Numbered from the stretch's first letter, positions 18,141 through 27,479 are shown. The stretch: 64,000 nt of DNA from Tunicatimonas pelagia (GCF_030506325.1 NZ_CP120683.1:4167001-4231000), one strand, 5' to 3'. The notes: a model not told the origin generated them from the sequence alone. Made by a program: numbers and translations.

Positions 18141-18902
18141 ATGTCGGGTTTGTATCAGGCACTGCTTCACCAGCAACAGCAGAAGAAAAAGTCATTAGCG
18201 ATTTTTATCGATCCTGACCAACTAAATGAGGTAGCCGATACGCTTCGCCTGATTAGTTTAGGAGCAAAGCATCAGATCGATTATTTTCTGGTAGGTGGTA
18301 GCTTAATTACGACGAACAATCTGGGCGAAGCTGTTCGCACCATTAAAGATGAATGTGATATTCCGGTTATTCTCTTTCCCGGTAGCAATCTGTACATAGA
18401 TTCTAGTGCCGATGCTATTCTACTGCTCTCTATTATCTCGGGGCGCAACCCAGATCTACTCATCGGGCAACACGTAGTAGCCGCCCCAATACTGAAGCGA
18501 AGCCCGCTCGAGATTATGGCTACCGGCTACATTCTGGTGAATACCGGGAGCACGGCCTCGGCCACCTATCTTAGCCACACTACGCCAATTCCACACGACA
18601 AAGCTTCGGTGGCTGCTTGCACGGCAATGGCCGGCGAGATGCTCGGGCTAAAACTTATCTACTTAGATGCTGGAACCGAAGCCGAACGGGCCATCGACCC
18701 CAAAATGATTAGTGCCGTTCGGAAGTCAGTAGGCGTTCCCCTGATTGTTGGTGGTGGCATCAATAATCGCTACCAAGCAAGCCGGGCTTACGAGGCTGGT
18801 GCTGATATGCTAGTAGTTGGCGGGGTAGAACGTACTGCCGAAACAGTATTACCCGAAATAGCTGAGGTAGTTCAGCAGTTGAATAAGGGAAAATCGAAAT
18901 AA
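18141..18902 (+). CDS. Geranylgeranylglyceryl/heptaprenylglyceryl phosphate synthase (PcrB/GGGPS family)
   Basis: A 253-residue TIM-barrel prenyltransferase that joins a polyprenyl diphosphate to sn-glycerol-1-phosphate, making ether-linked lipid precursors. Motifs in order: AIFIDPDQ near residue 20, FLVGGSLIT near 50, VILFPGSN near 75, LIYLDAGTEAERAI near 175, VPLIVGGGINN near 200, and DMLVVGGVERT near 225. These are the substrate and phosphate loops of GGGPS. Bacteroidota members are known and use long prenyl chains, but the specificity here cannot be read from sequence. It follows a small membrane protein gene by 18 bases. Family call is strong; chain length is unknown. Confidence 0.92.
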   Translation: MSGLYQALLHQQQQKKKSLAIFIDPDQLNEVADTLRLISLGAKHQIDYFLVGGSLITTNNLGEAVRTIKDECDIPVILFPGSNLYIDSSADAILLLSIISGRNPDLLIGQHVVAAPILKRSPLEIMATGYILVNTGSTASATYLSHTTPIPHDKASVAACTAMAGEMLGLKLIYLDAGTEAERAIDPKMISAVRKSVGVPLIVGGGINNRYQASRAYEAGADMLVVGGVERTAETVLPEIAEVVQQLNKGKSK

Positions 18903-19081
18903 CTCGATGGTTCAATAGTTCAATTGCTGAATGTCAAATAGCGGGGAGTGGGGTGACTGCGATTACTACTCCCTGCCCCAAGCTCCCAGCTCCTCGCCAA
19001 CTATTTATATTTCAAAAAAAATCCTCCTTTCTGTAACCTTTCTATTTTTCCGAGGTTTCCCCGTCCAAAAAGCTACCAAAC

Positions 19082-19633
19082 TTGGATTCTTACTCTGACA
19101 ATGCCCTGATGCTGAAAGTAAAAGCAGGACAGCGTGATGCGATGGGACTACTCTTCGAGCGTTACCACCGCCGCCTTTTCGGCTACTACTGCCAACTTTC
19201 GCAGGAGGCTGAATTGAGTGAGGATTTGGTACAAAACACCTTTTACCGCATGTTAAAGTACGCTCATACCTACCAAGGAGAAGGAGAAGGAGAAGGAGAA
19301 TTTATTACCTGGATGTTTCATCTAGCGCGTAATGTGTGGGCCGATCATTATAAAAAACAGCAGCGTTTGCCGACCGAAGAGATAAATCAAGCAGTGCCAC
19401 TTTCAATAGCCGAAGAAACTGAAACGGAAGGCCAACTCACGCAACTTCGGCGAGCAATTCAGTACCTCAAACCCGAACGTAAGGAGGTACTATTGTTGAG
19501 TCGTTATCAGGGTTTACGCTACCAAGAAATTGCCCAACTACTTAACTGCTCAGAAGCCAATGTGAAGGTACGGGTGTTCCGAGCCATTCAGGATTTACGC
19601 CAGATTTTTCGCCAACTGGAACAGCAACTATGA
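19082..19633 (+). CDS. ECF RNA polymerase sigma factor with Gly-Glu repeat
   Basis: A 183-residue sigma-70 family (ECF) factor. Region 2 runs from about residues 20-110 (LFERYHRRLFGYYCQL..ELSEDLVQNTFYRMLKYAHTYQ..FITWMFHLARNVWADHY) and region 4 from about 128-178 (LSRYQGLRYQEIAQLLNCSEANVKVRVFRAIQDLRQ). A TTG at 19082 is the likely start because the next ATG would remove conserved residues. Between the helices of region 2 there is an in-frame GGAGAA repeat of four units (19277-19300) coding for Gly-Glu four times. It overlaps the start of its anti-sigma partner gene by 4 bases. The secreted DUF4097 proteins downstream are probable targets. Confidence 0.87.
   Translation: MDSYSDNALMLKVKAGQRDAMGLLFERYHRRLFGYYCQLSQEAELSEDLVQNTFYRMLKYAHTYQGEGEGEGEFITWMFHLARNVWADHYKKQQRLPTEEINQAVPLSIAEETETEGQLTQLRRAIQYLKPERKEVLLLSRYQGLRYQEIAQLLNCSEANVKVRVFRAIQDLRQIFRQLEQQL
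19277..19300 (+). repeat. Hexanucleotide tandem repeat GGAGAA x4 inside sigma factor
   Basis: Four perfect copies of GGAGAA, coding for Gly-Glu in the sigma factor just before the FITWMFHLARN segment. Six-base units keep the frame, so copy-number changes would only lengthen or shorten the loop. Confidence 0.85.
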
Positions 19634-20418
19634 AAGAAGAACACACACTATTAATTATGGATTATCTGGAAGGCCATTGGAATGACCAGAAAGAGGCCAA
19701 GCTCCAGCAGTTACTGGCCAGTGGGGAAATCAGCCAGGAAGAATTGTCCGATTGGCAAATGCTCTACGAAGAAAGTCCGCAGCTACCTACTCCGGCTCCA
19801 TCTAGTCAGCTACGAGAAAACTTTTACAGTATGCTTGGTAGTTGGGAGCAAGCCCAAACGCCCAGTTGGTGGCAACGCTTGCTTCAATCATTTAACACTT
19901 CCATTCGGGTATCTCAGTTAGTTACGGCGATTTTGCTACTGTTGGTTGGCGTAGCGGTGGGTTTTTGGCTGAGCCCCGTTCAACGTTATGAATCGCAGAT
20001 TGGGCAATTATCTTCCGAAGTACAGCAAATGCGCGAAGCGATGGTACTTACTTTACTAGAGCAACCTTCAGCCATGCAACGCCTCAAGGCAGTAAGCATT
20101 AGCACCGACCTATCTTCTTCTACCGAAAAAATTCATCATGCCTTGCTCCGCACCCTGAACGAAGATGCACAAGTCAACGTCCGGTTGGCGGCATTGGAAG
20201 CACTGTTACCCTATGCGCACAATTCACTGGTCAGGCAAGGATTAGTGCAATCTATTGCTCAGCAAAATGACCCGCTGATACAAATTGCCTTAGCCCAAGC
20301 AATGGTTCAGCTACAGGAAAAACAAGCGGTAGCTCCCCTGAAAGACCTATTGGAAAAAGAAAGTTTAAACCAGGATGTTCAGCAAACCATTGAGCAGAGC
20401 CTAGAAATACTAATCTAA
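19630..20418 (+). CDS. Membrane-anchored anti-sigma factor with HEAT-like repeats
   Basis: A 262-residue protein overlapping the sigma gene by 4 bases, the usual arrangement for a sigma/anti-sigma pair. The first 90 residues are soluble and helical (a putative cytoplasmic sigma-binding part, including a basic tail WWQRLLQSFN). One membrane helix lies at about residues 96-114. The part beyond it (residues 135-262) is helical with HEAT-like repeats (NEDAQVNVRLAALEALLPYA, DPLIQIALAQAMVQL, KQAVAPLKDLL). I do not see a CxxC or zinc site in the N-terminal part. The periplasmic HEAT region could bind a sensory partner. Function is inferred from context. Confidence 0.7.
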   Translation: MKEEHTLLIMDYLEGHWNDQKEAKLQQLLASGEISQEELSDWQMLYEESPQLPTPAPSSQLRENFYSMLGSWEQAQTPSWWQRLLQSFNTSIRVSQLVTAILLLLVGVAVGFWLSPVQRYESQIGQLSSEVQQMREAMVLTLLEQPSAMQRLKAVSISTDLSSSTEKIHHALLRTLNEDAQVNVRLAALEALLPYAHNSLVRQGLVQSIAQQNDPLIQIALAQAMVQLQEKQAVAPLKDLLEKESLNQDVQQTIEQSLEILI

Positions 20419-20447
20419 TTATTCATTCTAACATTCACTCTCCACCC

Positions 20448-21329
20448 ATGAAACTCATAACCTTTCTTGCTATTATCATCAGTTCATTAGTCGGAAAAAC
20501 TGCTCCGCCCTCTCACCAAGAGACAATTACTCGCAGTTTGCAATTCTCAGAGACTTCTGCTGATAATGAACTGTGGCTAAGAAATATTCAGGGGGATGTT
20601 ACCGTGATTGGCTACCAGGGCGAAACCGTGGAAATCAGCGCGGAAAAAACGATTGAAGCCCGCACCCAAGAACGGGTACAACTGGGGGTTGAAGAAATTC
20701 AACTTACTGCGAAGCTGGATAGTAACATTATGCTGGTGTATATGGATGCCCCTTTCATAGATGCCCAACGTAAAGGCAATCATTTTCATTACCGTACTGA
20801 CCATCATCACGGTGATTGGAATCAGCCTAAATACAACTACCGCATGGATTTTACGGTACGAATTCCCAAAACGCTTATCCTTAAGGTTTCTACCATTAAC
20901 GAAGGGACGGTAACTATCGAAAACGTACAGTCCCCGCGCATTGAGGCTCGTAACGTGAATGGGCCTATTCAGGCGACCGATATTAGCGGACAGACTTCGG
21001 CAGTTACGGTAAATGGCGACGTAGACATTTCTTTCGCAAAAGCTCCGGCCGAAGACAGCCACTTTAAAACCATTAATGGAGACATTACCCTGCTAATGCC
21101 GGAGAGTTTATCGGCTGACATATCCTTCAAAAGTATGAACGGAGAATTTTACACCAACTTCGAGCAGATTGATTATCTGCCGGCTGAAGTTTCTTCTGAC
21201 AGGAGGAAAGGAAGCAAACGCACTACGTATCGGATTGACCGCTCTACCAAAATACGCATCGGCCAGGGTGGCCCTACCGTAGAAACCGAAACTCTCAACG
21301 GCGAAGTATACCTAAAGAGTAATGAATAG
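20448..21329 (+). CDS. Secreted DUF4097 beta-helix-like protein
   Basis: A 293-residue exported protein, with a signal peptide of about 20 residues. The mature part is a repeated short-strand DUF4097 pattern: ELWLRNIQGDVTVIGYQGETVEISAEK, LKVSTINEGTVTIENVQSPRIEARNVNGPIQATDISG, VTVNGDVDISF, KTINGDITLLMP, and KSMNGEFYTNF. The NG-turn recurrence suggests a stacked beta-fold. Members are found in envelope-stress systems, but their action is unknown. It lies in the operon of the sigma/anti-sigma pair and has a close paralogue directly after it. Periplasmic or outer-surface location is likely. Confidence 0.75.
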   Translation: MKLITFLAIIISSLVGKTAPPSHQETITRSLQFSETSADNELWLRNIQGDVTVIGYQGETVEISAEKTIEARTQERVQLGVEEIQLTAKLDSNIMLVYMDAPFIDAQRKGNHFHYRTDHHHGDWNQPKYNYRMDFTVRIPKTLILKVSTINEGTVTIENVQSPRIEARNVNGPIQATDISGQTSAVTVNGDVDISFAKAPAEDSHFKTINGDITLLMPESLSADISFKSMNGEFYTNFEQIDYLPAEVSSDRRKGSKRTTYRIDRSTKIRIGQGGPTVETETLNGEVYLKSNE

Positions 21330-21463
21330 TGATTAATGACTGATGAATAATGAGCAACATAAAATTGACAAAGGACAGGTTAGCAATCGACAATCAGCAA
21401 TTGAACCATCAACAATTCAACAATAAAATCATGAACGTTTTGCCCCAACTATCTAATGATATA

Positions 21464-22273
21464 ATGAAACTTATTCGCATCATTTTAATTACGCTCATCG
21501 TCTACCTGATTGCCTTCGGAATGGCGAAAGCCCAGGATGAACTGCTCGCTATTCCCCTAAGTAATCCTGGGCAACCTGGTGAGCTTCGGGTAGAGCTAGT
21601 GCGAGGTTCTATCACTATTCGCGGATACGATGGTGAGGAGGTTGTGGTGCAAACCGCTCCCACTGAAAGCAACTACGTAGATGATAACCAAGGTCGAGAT
21701 GGTTTGCGTAAAATCAGTAGCGGAGGCAATATTTCAATGGAAGCCATTGAAGAAGATAACCGGGTTACGGTACGCTCTCGGGCTCCGGAAAGTTCTTTTG
21801 ATTTTGATATTCAAGTACCGCGCAACTTCTCAATTAAAGCGAAGGCAGTGAATGAAGGTATGATATTTATTGAAAATATTGACGGGGAGGTAGAAGCAAC
21901 CAATATCAACGATGATGTAGAGCTTCAGAATATTGCTGGTTCAGCCGTAGTAAATACGGTGAATGGAGAGATAACCGTCGTTTTTGACGAAGTAACACCC
22001 GATACGCCCATGTCATTTACCACGCTGAACGGTGATATTGAAGTGACTTTTCCTACTTCTACGGCCATGTTGGCCAAAATGAAAACACTGAATGGAGAAA
22101 TCTTTACCGATTTTGATATGGATGTAAAAGCCAATAACAAGCGAGAAGCATCTAACGATGGTGGTATCTACCGGGTGAAAGTTGATAAGGAGATTATGGG
22201 AACCGTAAACGGTGGTGGCCCCGAAATTTACTTCAAGAGCCACAACGGCGATATTATCATTCGGAAAAAGTAA
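21464..22273 (+). CDS. Secreted DUF4097 protein, paralogue of the upstream gene
   Basis: A 269-residue paralogue of the preceding DUF4097 protein. The ATG at 21464 is chosen since it starts a good signal peptide (MKLIRIILITLIVYLIAFGMAKAQ); the frame extends further upstream to 21350, and the ATG at 21431 is an alternative. Repeats again follow a strand-NG-strand pattern: GSITIRGYDGEEVVV, KAVNEGMIFIENIDGEVEATNINDDVEL, VNGEITVVFDEV, TLNGDIEVTF, KTLNGEIFTDFDMDV, HNGDIIIRKK. It is the last gene of the sigma-led set and ends 23 bases from a convergent gene. It probably acts in the periplasm or at the outer membrane. Confidence 0.72.
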   Translation: MKLIRIILITLIVYLIAFGMAKAQDELLAIPLSNPGQPGELRVELVRGSITIRGYDGEEVVVQTAPTESNYVDDNQGRDGLRKISSGGNISMEAIEEDNRVTVRSRAPESSFDFDIQVPRNFSIKAKAVNEGMIFIENIDGEVEATNINDDVELQNIAGSAVVNTVNGEITVVFDEVTPDTPMSFTTLNGDIEVTFPTSTAMLAKMKTLNGEIFTDFDMDVKANNKREASNDGGIYRVKVDKEIMGTVNGGGPEIYFKSHNGDIIIRKK

Positions 22274-22295
22274 AAAAGAACATACTGTAACGAGA

Positions 22296-23057
22296 TCATT
22301 CCGAGCAAAGTCGTTCGGTTAGGTCTTCGTACTTTTTCACCACAGCAATATAGTCTTCCAGTGTTTCAAACTGAAGATTGTTAGCCCGAATAAACTTTCT
22401 GAGTTCTTTCCGTTGATCTTCTAAGGCATCCAAGTCAAAATCATGAGCCTGGCGATTCTCTATATCAACCAAAAACCAGCGATAATCCATAATAAACTTA
22501 GTGGCTGAGGCTGCATTGGTTCGGTAAGCGTGGGCGTAGCTCATGTTAACGTACTCAAAACTTCGGGAAACTGTTCCTCCTGGCCCTGGTACATAATTTG
22601 TGACTTCGGCTACCATTGATCGGCTGCCCAGTATGGCGTAAAAGCAATCTTCGTACAACAACTCAGCAAACATAGGCCGATTATTGATAAGTGGAAGCGT
22701 GTAGTACGTGTGGTCAGTGTAGGTATCATGATTGTAAAAAGAAAAACTTTCTATATCGTGAACAGTAAGAATGCGGGTCAAGTCGCCATCCGCAATTTTT
22801 ACTAACCCTTCGGGAACCAACGGACTGTAGGATAGTCGGCACAAAATGGTTTTTCCGTTCCAGAAGGTTACTTCCCCATCGTACCACTCATCTACCACTT
22901 CGTTAAGATGTTCTATGTCTTTAACCCGGAACCGTTTAGCAACAGCAAGTTTATCTTGACTGTAGAGAGGAACGATAGTGATTACCGTCAAAACTAATGT
23001 TAAATGTGCTTTGAGAAGCTTCTTTAAAACGTATAATCTAGCAATCCTCTCTTCCAT
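22296..23057 (-). CDS. Secreted protein of unknown function
   Basis: A 253-residue protein with a long N-terminal hydrophobic signal peptide (residues about 10-35, ending near LYSQ). The mature part begins AVAKRFRVKDIEHLNEVVDEWYDGEVTFWNGK, with strands such as TILCRLSYSPLVPEG, and ends in a charged helical tail. I do not recognise a domain. Short DGEVTFWNGKTI-like segments recall uncharacterised Bacteroidota exported proteins. It stands alone, convergent with the DUF4097 genes, and is preceded by a 246-base gap that should contain its promoter. Function unknown. Confidence 0.6.
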   Translation of the reverse strand: MEERIARLYVLKKLLKAHLTLVLTVITIVPLYSQDKLAVAKRFRVKDIEHLNEVVDEWYDGEVTFWNGKTILCRLSYSPLVPEGLVKIADGDLTRILTVHDIESFSFYNHDTYTDHTYYTLPLINNRPMFAELLYEDCFYAILGSRSMVAEVTNYVPGPGGTVSRSFEYVNMSYAHAYRTNAASATKFIMDYRWFLVDIENRQAHDFDLDALEDQRKELRKFIRANNLQFETLEDYIAVVKKYEDLTERLCSE

Positions 23058-23303
23058 ACCGAATACAAACTATTTCTGCTCGGTAAAGGTAGGTTAATAT
23101 AGTTTTATTAAATATTTAAAAAGTGCAAATAAATTACGAATTATATAATTCATTGCTTTCTTGATAAATTGCTGTAATGAGGTTCTGCGGAAGGAAGAAG
23201 TTCGAGGAGGACAGGTAGTAGTAGAAAAACAAAAATTAAGGAAGGAACTCGAGGACAGACTCGTACCAATTTCATTCCAAACTTTAGCCTTCGCCTCTTC
23301 AGT

Positions 23304-23921
23304 TCAACTCAGTTTTTCTTCAGCCGAAACAATTTTTATTCCAGCCGCTGTCATTTCTTCCAGTGCCTTGTCAAAGTCCTGCGGTTGAAGGTTAACTGCC
23401 CGAGTTCCGTCCCGCACTACGGTCGTATCAAAACCTAATTCTTTCGCATCCAAGGCGGTAAACTTTACGCAGTAATCGGTCGCTAGCCCCACAATCACTA
23501 CTCTATTTACTCCTTTTTCCTTCAAATAATCTCCCAAACCCGTTGCTTTTCGGTGACCATTATCATAGAAGCCGCTGTAGCTATCAATCTCTGGATCAGT
23601 TCCTTTGGGAAAAATCTTTGCTACTCGTTCCATCTGCAGGCTATCCGCAAATTCAGCTCCCGCCGTCCCTTGCACACAGTGGTTGGGCCACAGCACCTGA
23701 TTTAAACCATTCAACTGAATAACATCACCAATCTGCTTCCCCGAGTGATTAGCAGCAAAACTCAGATGATTGGCCGGATGAAAATCTTGAGTAGCTACTA
23801 CCAAGTCAAGGTGTAATTGTAGCTGGTTAGCCACCGAAATTACCGCATCGCCGTCGGCTACTGCCAAAGCCCCACCGGGTAAAAAATCGTGCTGAATATC
23901 AACTAAAATTAATGCTTCCAT
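23304..23921 (-). CDS. pncA: Nicotinamidase/pyrazinamidase
   Basis: A 205-residue cytoplasmic hydrolase converting nicotinamide to nicotinate in the NAD salvage pathway. The catalytic triad is D8 (LVDIQHDF), K106 (IFPKGTDP) and C151 (GLATDYCVKFTA). The metal site is D47 and H49 (TQDFHPANH) and H81 (WPNHCVQGT). Length and order match E. coli PncA. It starts at an ATG at 23921 and is monocistronic. Very secure family call. Confidence 0.94.
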   Translation of the reverse strand: MEALILVDIQHDFLPGGALAVADGDAVISVANQLQLHLDLVVATQDFHPANHLSFAANHSGKQIGDVIQLNGLNQVLWPNHCVQGTAGAEFADSLQMERVAKIFPKGTDPEIDSYSGFYDNGHRKATGLGDYLKEKGVNRVVIVGLATDYCVKFTALDAKELGFDTTVVRDGTRAVNLQPQDFDKALEEMTAAGIKIVSAEEKLS

Positions 23922-24056
23922 TAGGAATTAAAAGTCAAATAACCGAAAAATGAATATTGCAGAAGATATTACACCTGTGGGCAAAAGCCAACTATTGCCT
24001 TAAAAAAATAAAGCTTTCCGGCTACCTTGCTTCGTCTTAATGATGGTGCGCCACTT

Positions 24057-27000
24057 ATGAGAAAGTTTCTATTTACATTTATTTTTTCACTGTGTACGGC
24101 GGTATTGCTGGCGCAAGCCCCGGTTATTACCCAACTGGATAAAACCCGAGGAACAGTATTCGAGGTGGTAACTATTCAGGGAAGTGGGTTTGGTACTGAT
24201 ACAGCGAACGTAGACGTGTTTTTCGGTGGGGTTTTAGCCGATTCTATCGCTCCGATCAGTTCGGGAGTACCCATGTTGGATACTGAAATTCAGGTACTGG
24301 TTCCACCGGGAGCTACCACCAGCAGTGTATCCGTTACCCGCACTGATACCCGACTGACGGCTTATTCGCCCGAAGTATTTTATATCAGCTACGACGGCGG
24401 AACCTTCGATAGAAATTTTATGGATGGCCCTTACAAATACGCTACTTCCGGTAACAATCTGTACAATTTGTGCTTCTGCGATTTTAACCAGGACGGCCTT
24501 AACGATATTGCTACTAGCGATCTTGATAGTGAGGAAATTACGGTTCTTCAGAATACGACCCCCAATATTGATACAGTGACTTTCACCCCAGTAGAGTTAG
24601 ATATAGAAGCCAGAACTCGCTGGCTGCGCTGCGGTGACCTAAACGGTGATGGCCTGCCCGAACTAGTATTTGCGGCTTCTAATGATAATGCTGAGGGAGG
24701 TAACTTAGCGTACGTCTACCAAAATACTAGTACTGGCGGAGTAATATCGTTTGATCTGGCTGATCCAATTAGACTTCCCATTGAGGGAAACCTAGCGGCT
24801 CGTATGGTGATTCGCGATATTGACATGGATGGAAAACCAGATATTACAGTAGCTGATATTTCGGCCGATGGGGGTGTCTCGGTTTTTCTAAATAACAGCA
24901 CTGGTTCAACAATTAGCTTTGTATCTACCCCGAGCCTTCCGTTTGCTGTGTTTGGCATTAGCAGTACCGAACTAAGCGGTATTGCAGTAGAAGACTTTAG
25001 TGGTGATGGTATTCCTGATATTGCGGTGAGCGAAGATGAGAATAGTGGCATCTACGTTATTACCAATATTAGTACACCAAGTTCGCTCGGGTTTGGCGCA
25101 CTTACCGAATTAACGGCTTCGGGACGAACGACTAACCTGAAAGCTGGTGACCTGGACAACGATGGATTGATTGATCTGGTAGTCGTTAATGACTCGTACG
25201 TAGGAGCATTGCGGAATACTTCGCAAAATGGGGTAGTTAGCTTTGCCAGTCCAGTACGTTTTGACCAAACTAATTTGGGAAGAGAAGGATTAGAACTAGT
25301 AGATATAGATGGAAACGGTTTGCTCGATATAGCCGTAGCTGCTCAAAACCGAAATTGGATCGTTCTTTTACTGAACAAGAGTACGCTAGGCTCACTTGAT
25401 TTTAACACTAAGCAGGTATTGCTAGCCGACGAAAACTCACTCAGTGTGCGGGGTGGCGACCTGAACGGCGACGGGAAGCCGGATTTGGCCTACACCGAAA
25501 CGGCAACGGATCAGATCGCTATTCAGCTTAACCGTAATTGTATCACTCCGGTGCTAGAACCGCAGGGTGGCTTAGGAGTTTGCGATCAATTACCTTATCA
25601 GCTTTCGGTAACCAAAGCTATCGGAGCTGAGTACGTTTGGGAAAGCTCAGGTGATGGAACCAGTTTTACTCCGATGGCGGAAGCGACTGATTCTACTTTT
25701 ACCTTTACTACCAGCAACGAGATATTCTACCGGGTGAGAGTATCTTCTACTAATAAAACCTTCGTTTGCTCGCCTACCGCATCTAATCAGGTGGAGGTTG
25801 TCCGTCCCGATGGTTTCGTGCCTTCTAAGCCAACCATTGTTAATAAAAATCCGGCTGAGCCGGTATGCTTTGGTGAAAGTATATCGTTGCAAGCCGAAAC
25901 TGTCAATGCCGAGTATTTCTGGACTGGGCCTAATGATTTCAGCTCTAATGATCCAAACCCCGTTATTCCTGATGCTGATAAAACCAAAGAAGGTGTTTAC
26001 GTGCTTTATGTACAGGCTAGTGAAGAAAATGGCGGATGCGTTAGCGATACGGCTACCACTTTTGTAAAGGTTAGTGAACCTGAAGCAATTACCGCCACTG
26101 CCGGGCAAGTTCCGGTTTTCTTTGAAGGAAGCAATGTACAGCTTACCGTAAACCCAGTAGATGGTCAGACCTTTGGATGGAGGCGTAACGACGAAACCAT
26201 TGCGGATGCCAACGAGCTATCTTTCACTACCAACAGCGAAGGCACTTACGTAGCCGTAACGCAAAATGCTGAAGGATGCTTACGGGAAAGTAATCCAATA
26301 GAAGTGGCCTTCGCCCGGCCTGAGATTTCGGCTGAACTCTGCCTCAATGAAGCCGGGCAGTTTGTTATTAGTCCTGATAGTCTGAATGGCCAAGAAATTT
26401 GGTATCGCTGGATTTTCGAAGGAAATACTGAAGAGGGAGATACGGTTTCGTATCAGTTTACTAATGCCGGAACCCAGACAGTAGCCATAGAAATTTTGAG
26501 CGGTGACGGCGCAGTCCGGGATCGCTACGAACAAACGATGGAAGTATTAGAGATTCCTAATTTAGCAGTGCAGGCGGCCAGTAACCCAAACCTGTGCCCC
26601 AATGCCAATGTAGTACTAGAAGCCAACGAAGGTTTTGCTACCTATCTGTGGAACACCCAATCAACCGAGCGCAGTATTACGGTAAGCCAGCCCGGAACCT
26701 ACATCCTGACGGTTACTGCCGAAAACGGATGTAATGATTTTGAAGAATTCACGGTAGAAGAGGCTGATAATCCGGTGGGTGAAATCACGGCCTCAACGGA
26801 TCGGATTGCCCTGGGAGATACTTTACAGTTACAAGCGTTGGGTGGAGATACTTATCAATGGGAAAGTGATATTTCTCTGAGCGATAGCACCATTGCTAAT
26901 CCGTTAGTACGCCCGTTGGTTACCACTACTTACATCTGCGTGATTATTAACGAAGCAGGCTGTGCCGATTCGGTAGAATTTACCGTAATGGTTGATCGCC

Positions 27001-27275
27001 AGCTAGATGTTGTTCCCGAACGAGCCTTCACTCCCAACAACGATGGCAACAATGATACTTGGTACATCGAGAAGATGGAGCTCTATCCCGATTGTCGTTT
27101 AACCCTGTTTAATCGGCAGGGCATCAAATTGTACGAACAAGAAAACTACAGTAACCTTCAGCCTTGGGATGGAACTGCCAACGGAACCCTTGTGCCCCCT
27201 GGTGTCTATTTTTATTTGATTAATTGCGGTGAAGAAGCAGGTACCCAAACCGGTAGCGTCACGATTATTCGTTAG
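24057..27275 (+). CDS. FG-GAP repeat surface protein with T9SS gliding-type C-terminal domain
   Basis: A 1072-residue exported protein. The ATG at 24057 starts a signal peptide (MRKFLFTFIFSLCTAVLLAQ); an upstream TTG at 24027 would add 10 residues. After an IPT/TIG-like domain (residues about 22-105) there are seven FG-GAP/VCBS repeats with Ca-binding DxDGxPD turns, from about residue 140 to 480, forming a beta-propeller. Ig/PKD-like domains follow (residues about 500-960). The C-terminal 85 residues are the type B sorting domain: FTPNNDGNNDTWYIEKMELYPD and DGTANGTLVPPGVYFYLI. It should cross the outer membrane by type IX secretion and sit on the cell surface. Ligand unknown. Confidence 0.9.
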   Translation: MRKFLFTFIFSLCTAVLLAQAPVITQLDKTRGTVFEVVTIQGSGFGTDTANVDVFFGGVLADSIAPISSGVPMLDTEIQVLVPPGATTSSVSVTRTDTRLTAYSPEVFYISYDGGTFDRNFMDGPYKYATSGNNLYNLCFCDFNQDGLNDIATSDLDSEEITVLQNTTPNIDTVTFTPVELDIEARTRWLRCGDLNGDGLPELVFAASNDNAEGGNLAYVYQNTSTGGVISFDLADPIRLPIEGNLAARMVIRDIDMDGKPDITVADISADGGVSVFLNNSTGSTISFVSTPSLPFAVFGISSTELSGIAVEDFSGDGIPDIAVSEDENSGIYVITNISTPSSLGFGALTELTASGRTTNLKAGDLDNDGLIDLVVVNDSYVGALRNTSQNGVVSFASPVRFDQTNLGREGLELVDIDGNGLLDIAVAAQNRNWIVLLLNKSTLGSLDFNTKQVLLADENSLSVRGGDLNGDGKPDLAYTETATDQIAIQLNRNCITPVLEPQGGLGVCDQLPYQLSVTKAIGAEYVWESSGDGTSFTPMAEATDSTFTFTTSNEIFYRVRVSSTNKTFVCSPTASNQVEVVRPDGFVPSKPTIVNKNPAEPVCFGESISLQAETVNAEYFWTGPNDFSSNDPNPVIPDADKTKEGVYVLYVQASEENGGCVSDTATTFVKVSEPEAITATAGQVPVFFEGSNVQLTVNPVDGQTFGWRRNDETIADANELSFTTNSEGTYVAVTQNAEGCLRESNPIEVAFARPEISAELCLNEAGQFVISPDSLNGQEIWYRWIFEGNTEEGDTVSYQFTNAGTQTVAIEILSGDGAVRDRYEQTMEVLEIPNLAVQAASNPNLCPNANVVLEANEGFATYLWNTQSTERSITVSQPGTYILTVTAENGCNDFEEFTVEEADNPVGEITASTDRIALGDTLQLQALGGDTYQWESDISLSDSTIANPLVRPLVTTTYICVIINEAGCADSVEFTVMVDRQLDVVPERAFTPNNDGNNDTWYIEKMELYPDCRLTLFNRQGIKLYEQENYSNLQPWDGTANGTLVPPGVYFYLINCGEEAGTQTGSVTIIR

Positions 27276-27358
27276 TTAGCAATCGAATAAAAAATCAAAA
27301 AAAATGTATCTTTTACAGCGTTTACTGGTCTACTTATTGAACCATTAAACTTTAGATT

Positions 27359-27472
27359 ATGAATAATTGTGAATGTACCAACTGTGAATGTACTAAATGC
27401 AATTGTCAAAATTGCGCGAAAGGTAATTGCTCTTGCTCTAAATGTGAATGCAACAAGTGCAAATGCTGTTAA
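27359..27472 (+). CDS. Metallothionein-like 37-residue cysteine-rich protein
   Basis: A tiny ORF with 14 cysteines in 37 residues, at positions 4, 6, 9, 11, 14, 16, 19, 24, 26, 29, 31, 34, 36 and 37. The cysteines occur as C-x-C-x-x repeats, typical of metallothionein-like zinc, copper or cadmium binding. There are no aromatic or large hydrophobic residues apart from the initiator Met. It is well defined: ATG, then a continuous frame to TAA, then a strong terminator seven bases on. It sits immediately upstream of a SigZ-like sigma factor with its own cysteine tail. Metal binding is inference from composition; a transcript and mass-spectrometric metal content would settle it. Confidence 0.65.
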   Translation: MNNCECTNCECTKCNCQNCAKGNCSCSKCECNKCKCC

Positions 27473-27479
27473 TTTAGAT

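Noticed and set aside
25647-26108. 153-codon frame opposite the FG-GAP surface protein gene
   Set aside because: Shadow of a strongly supported gene, with no domain of its own.
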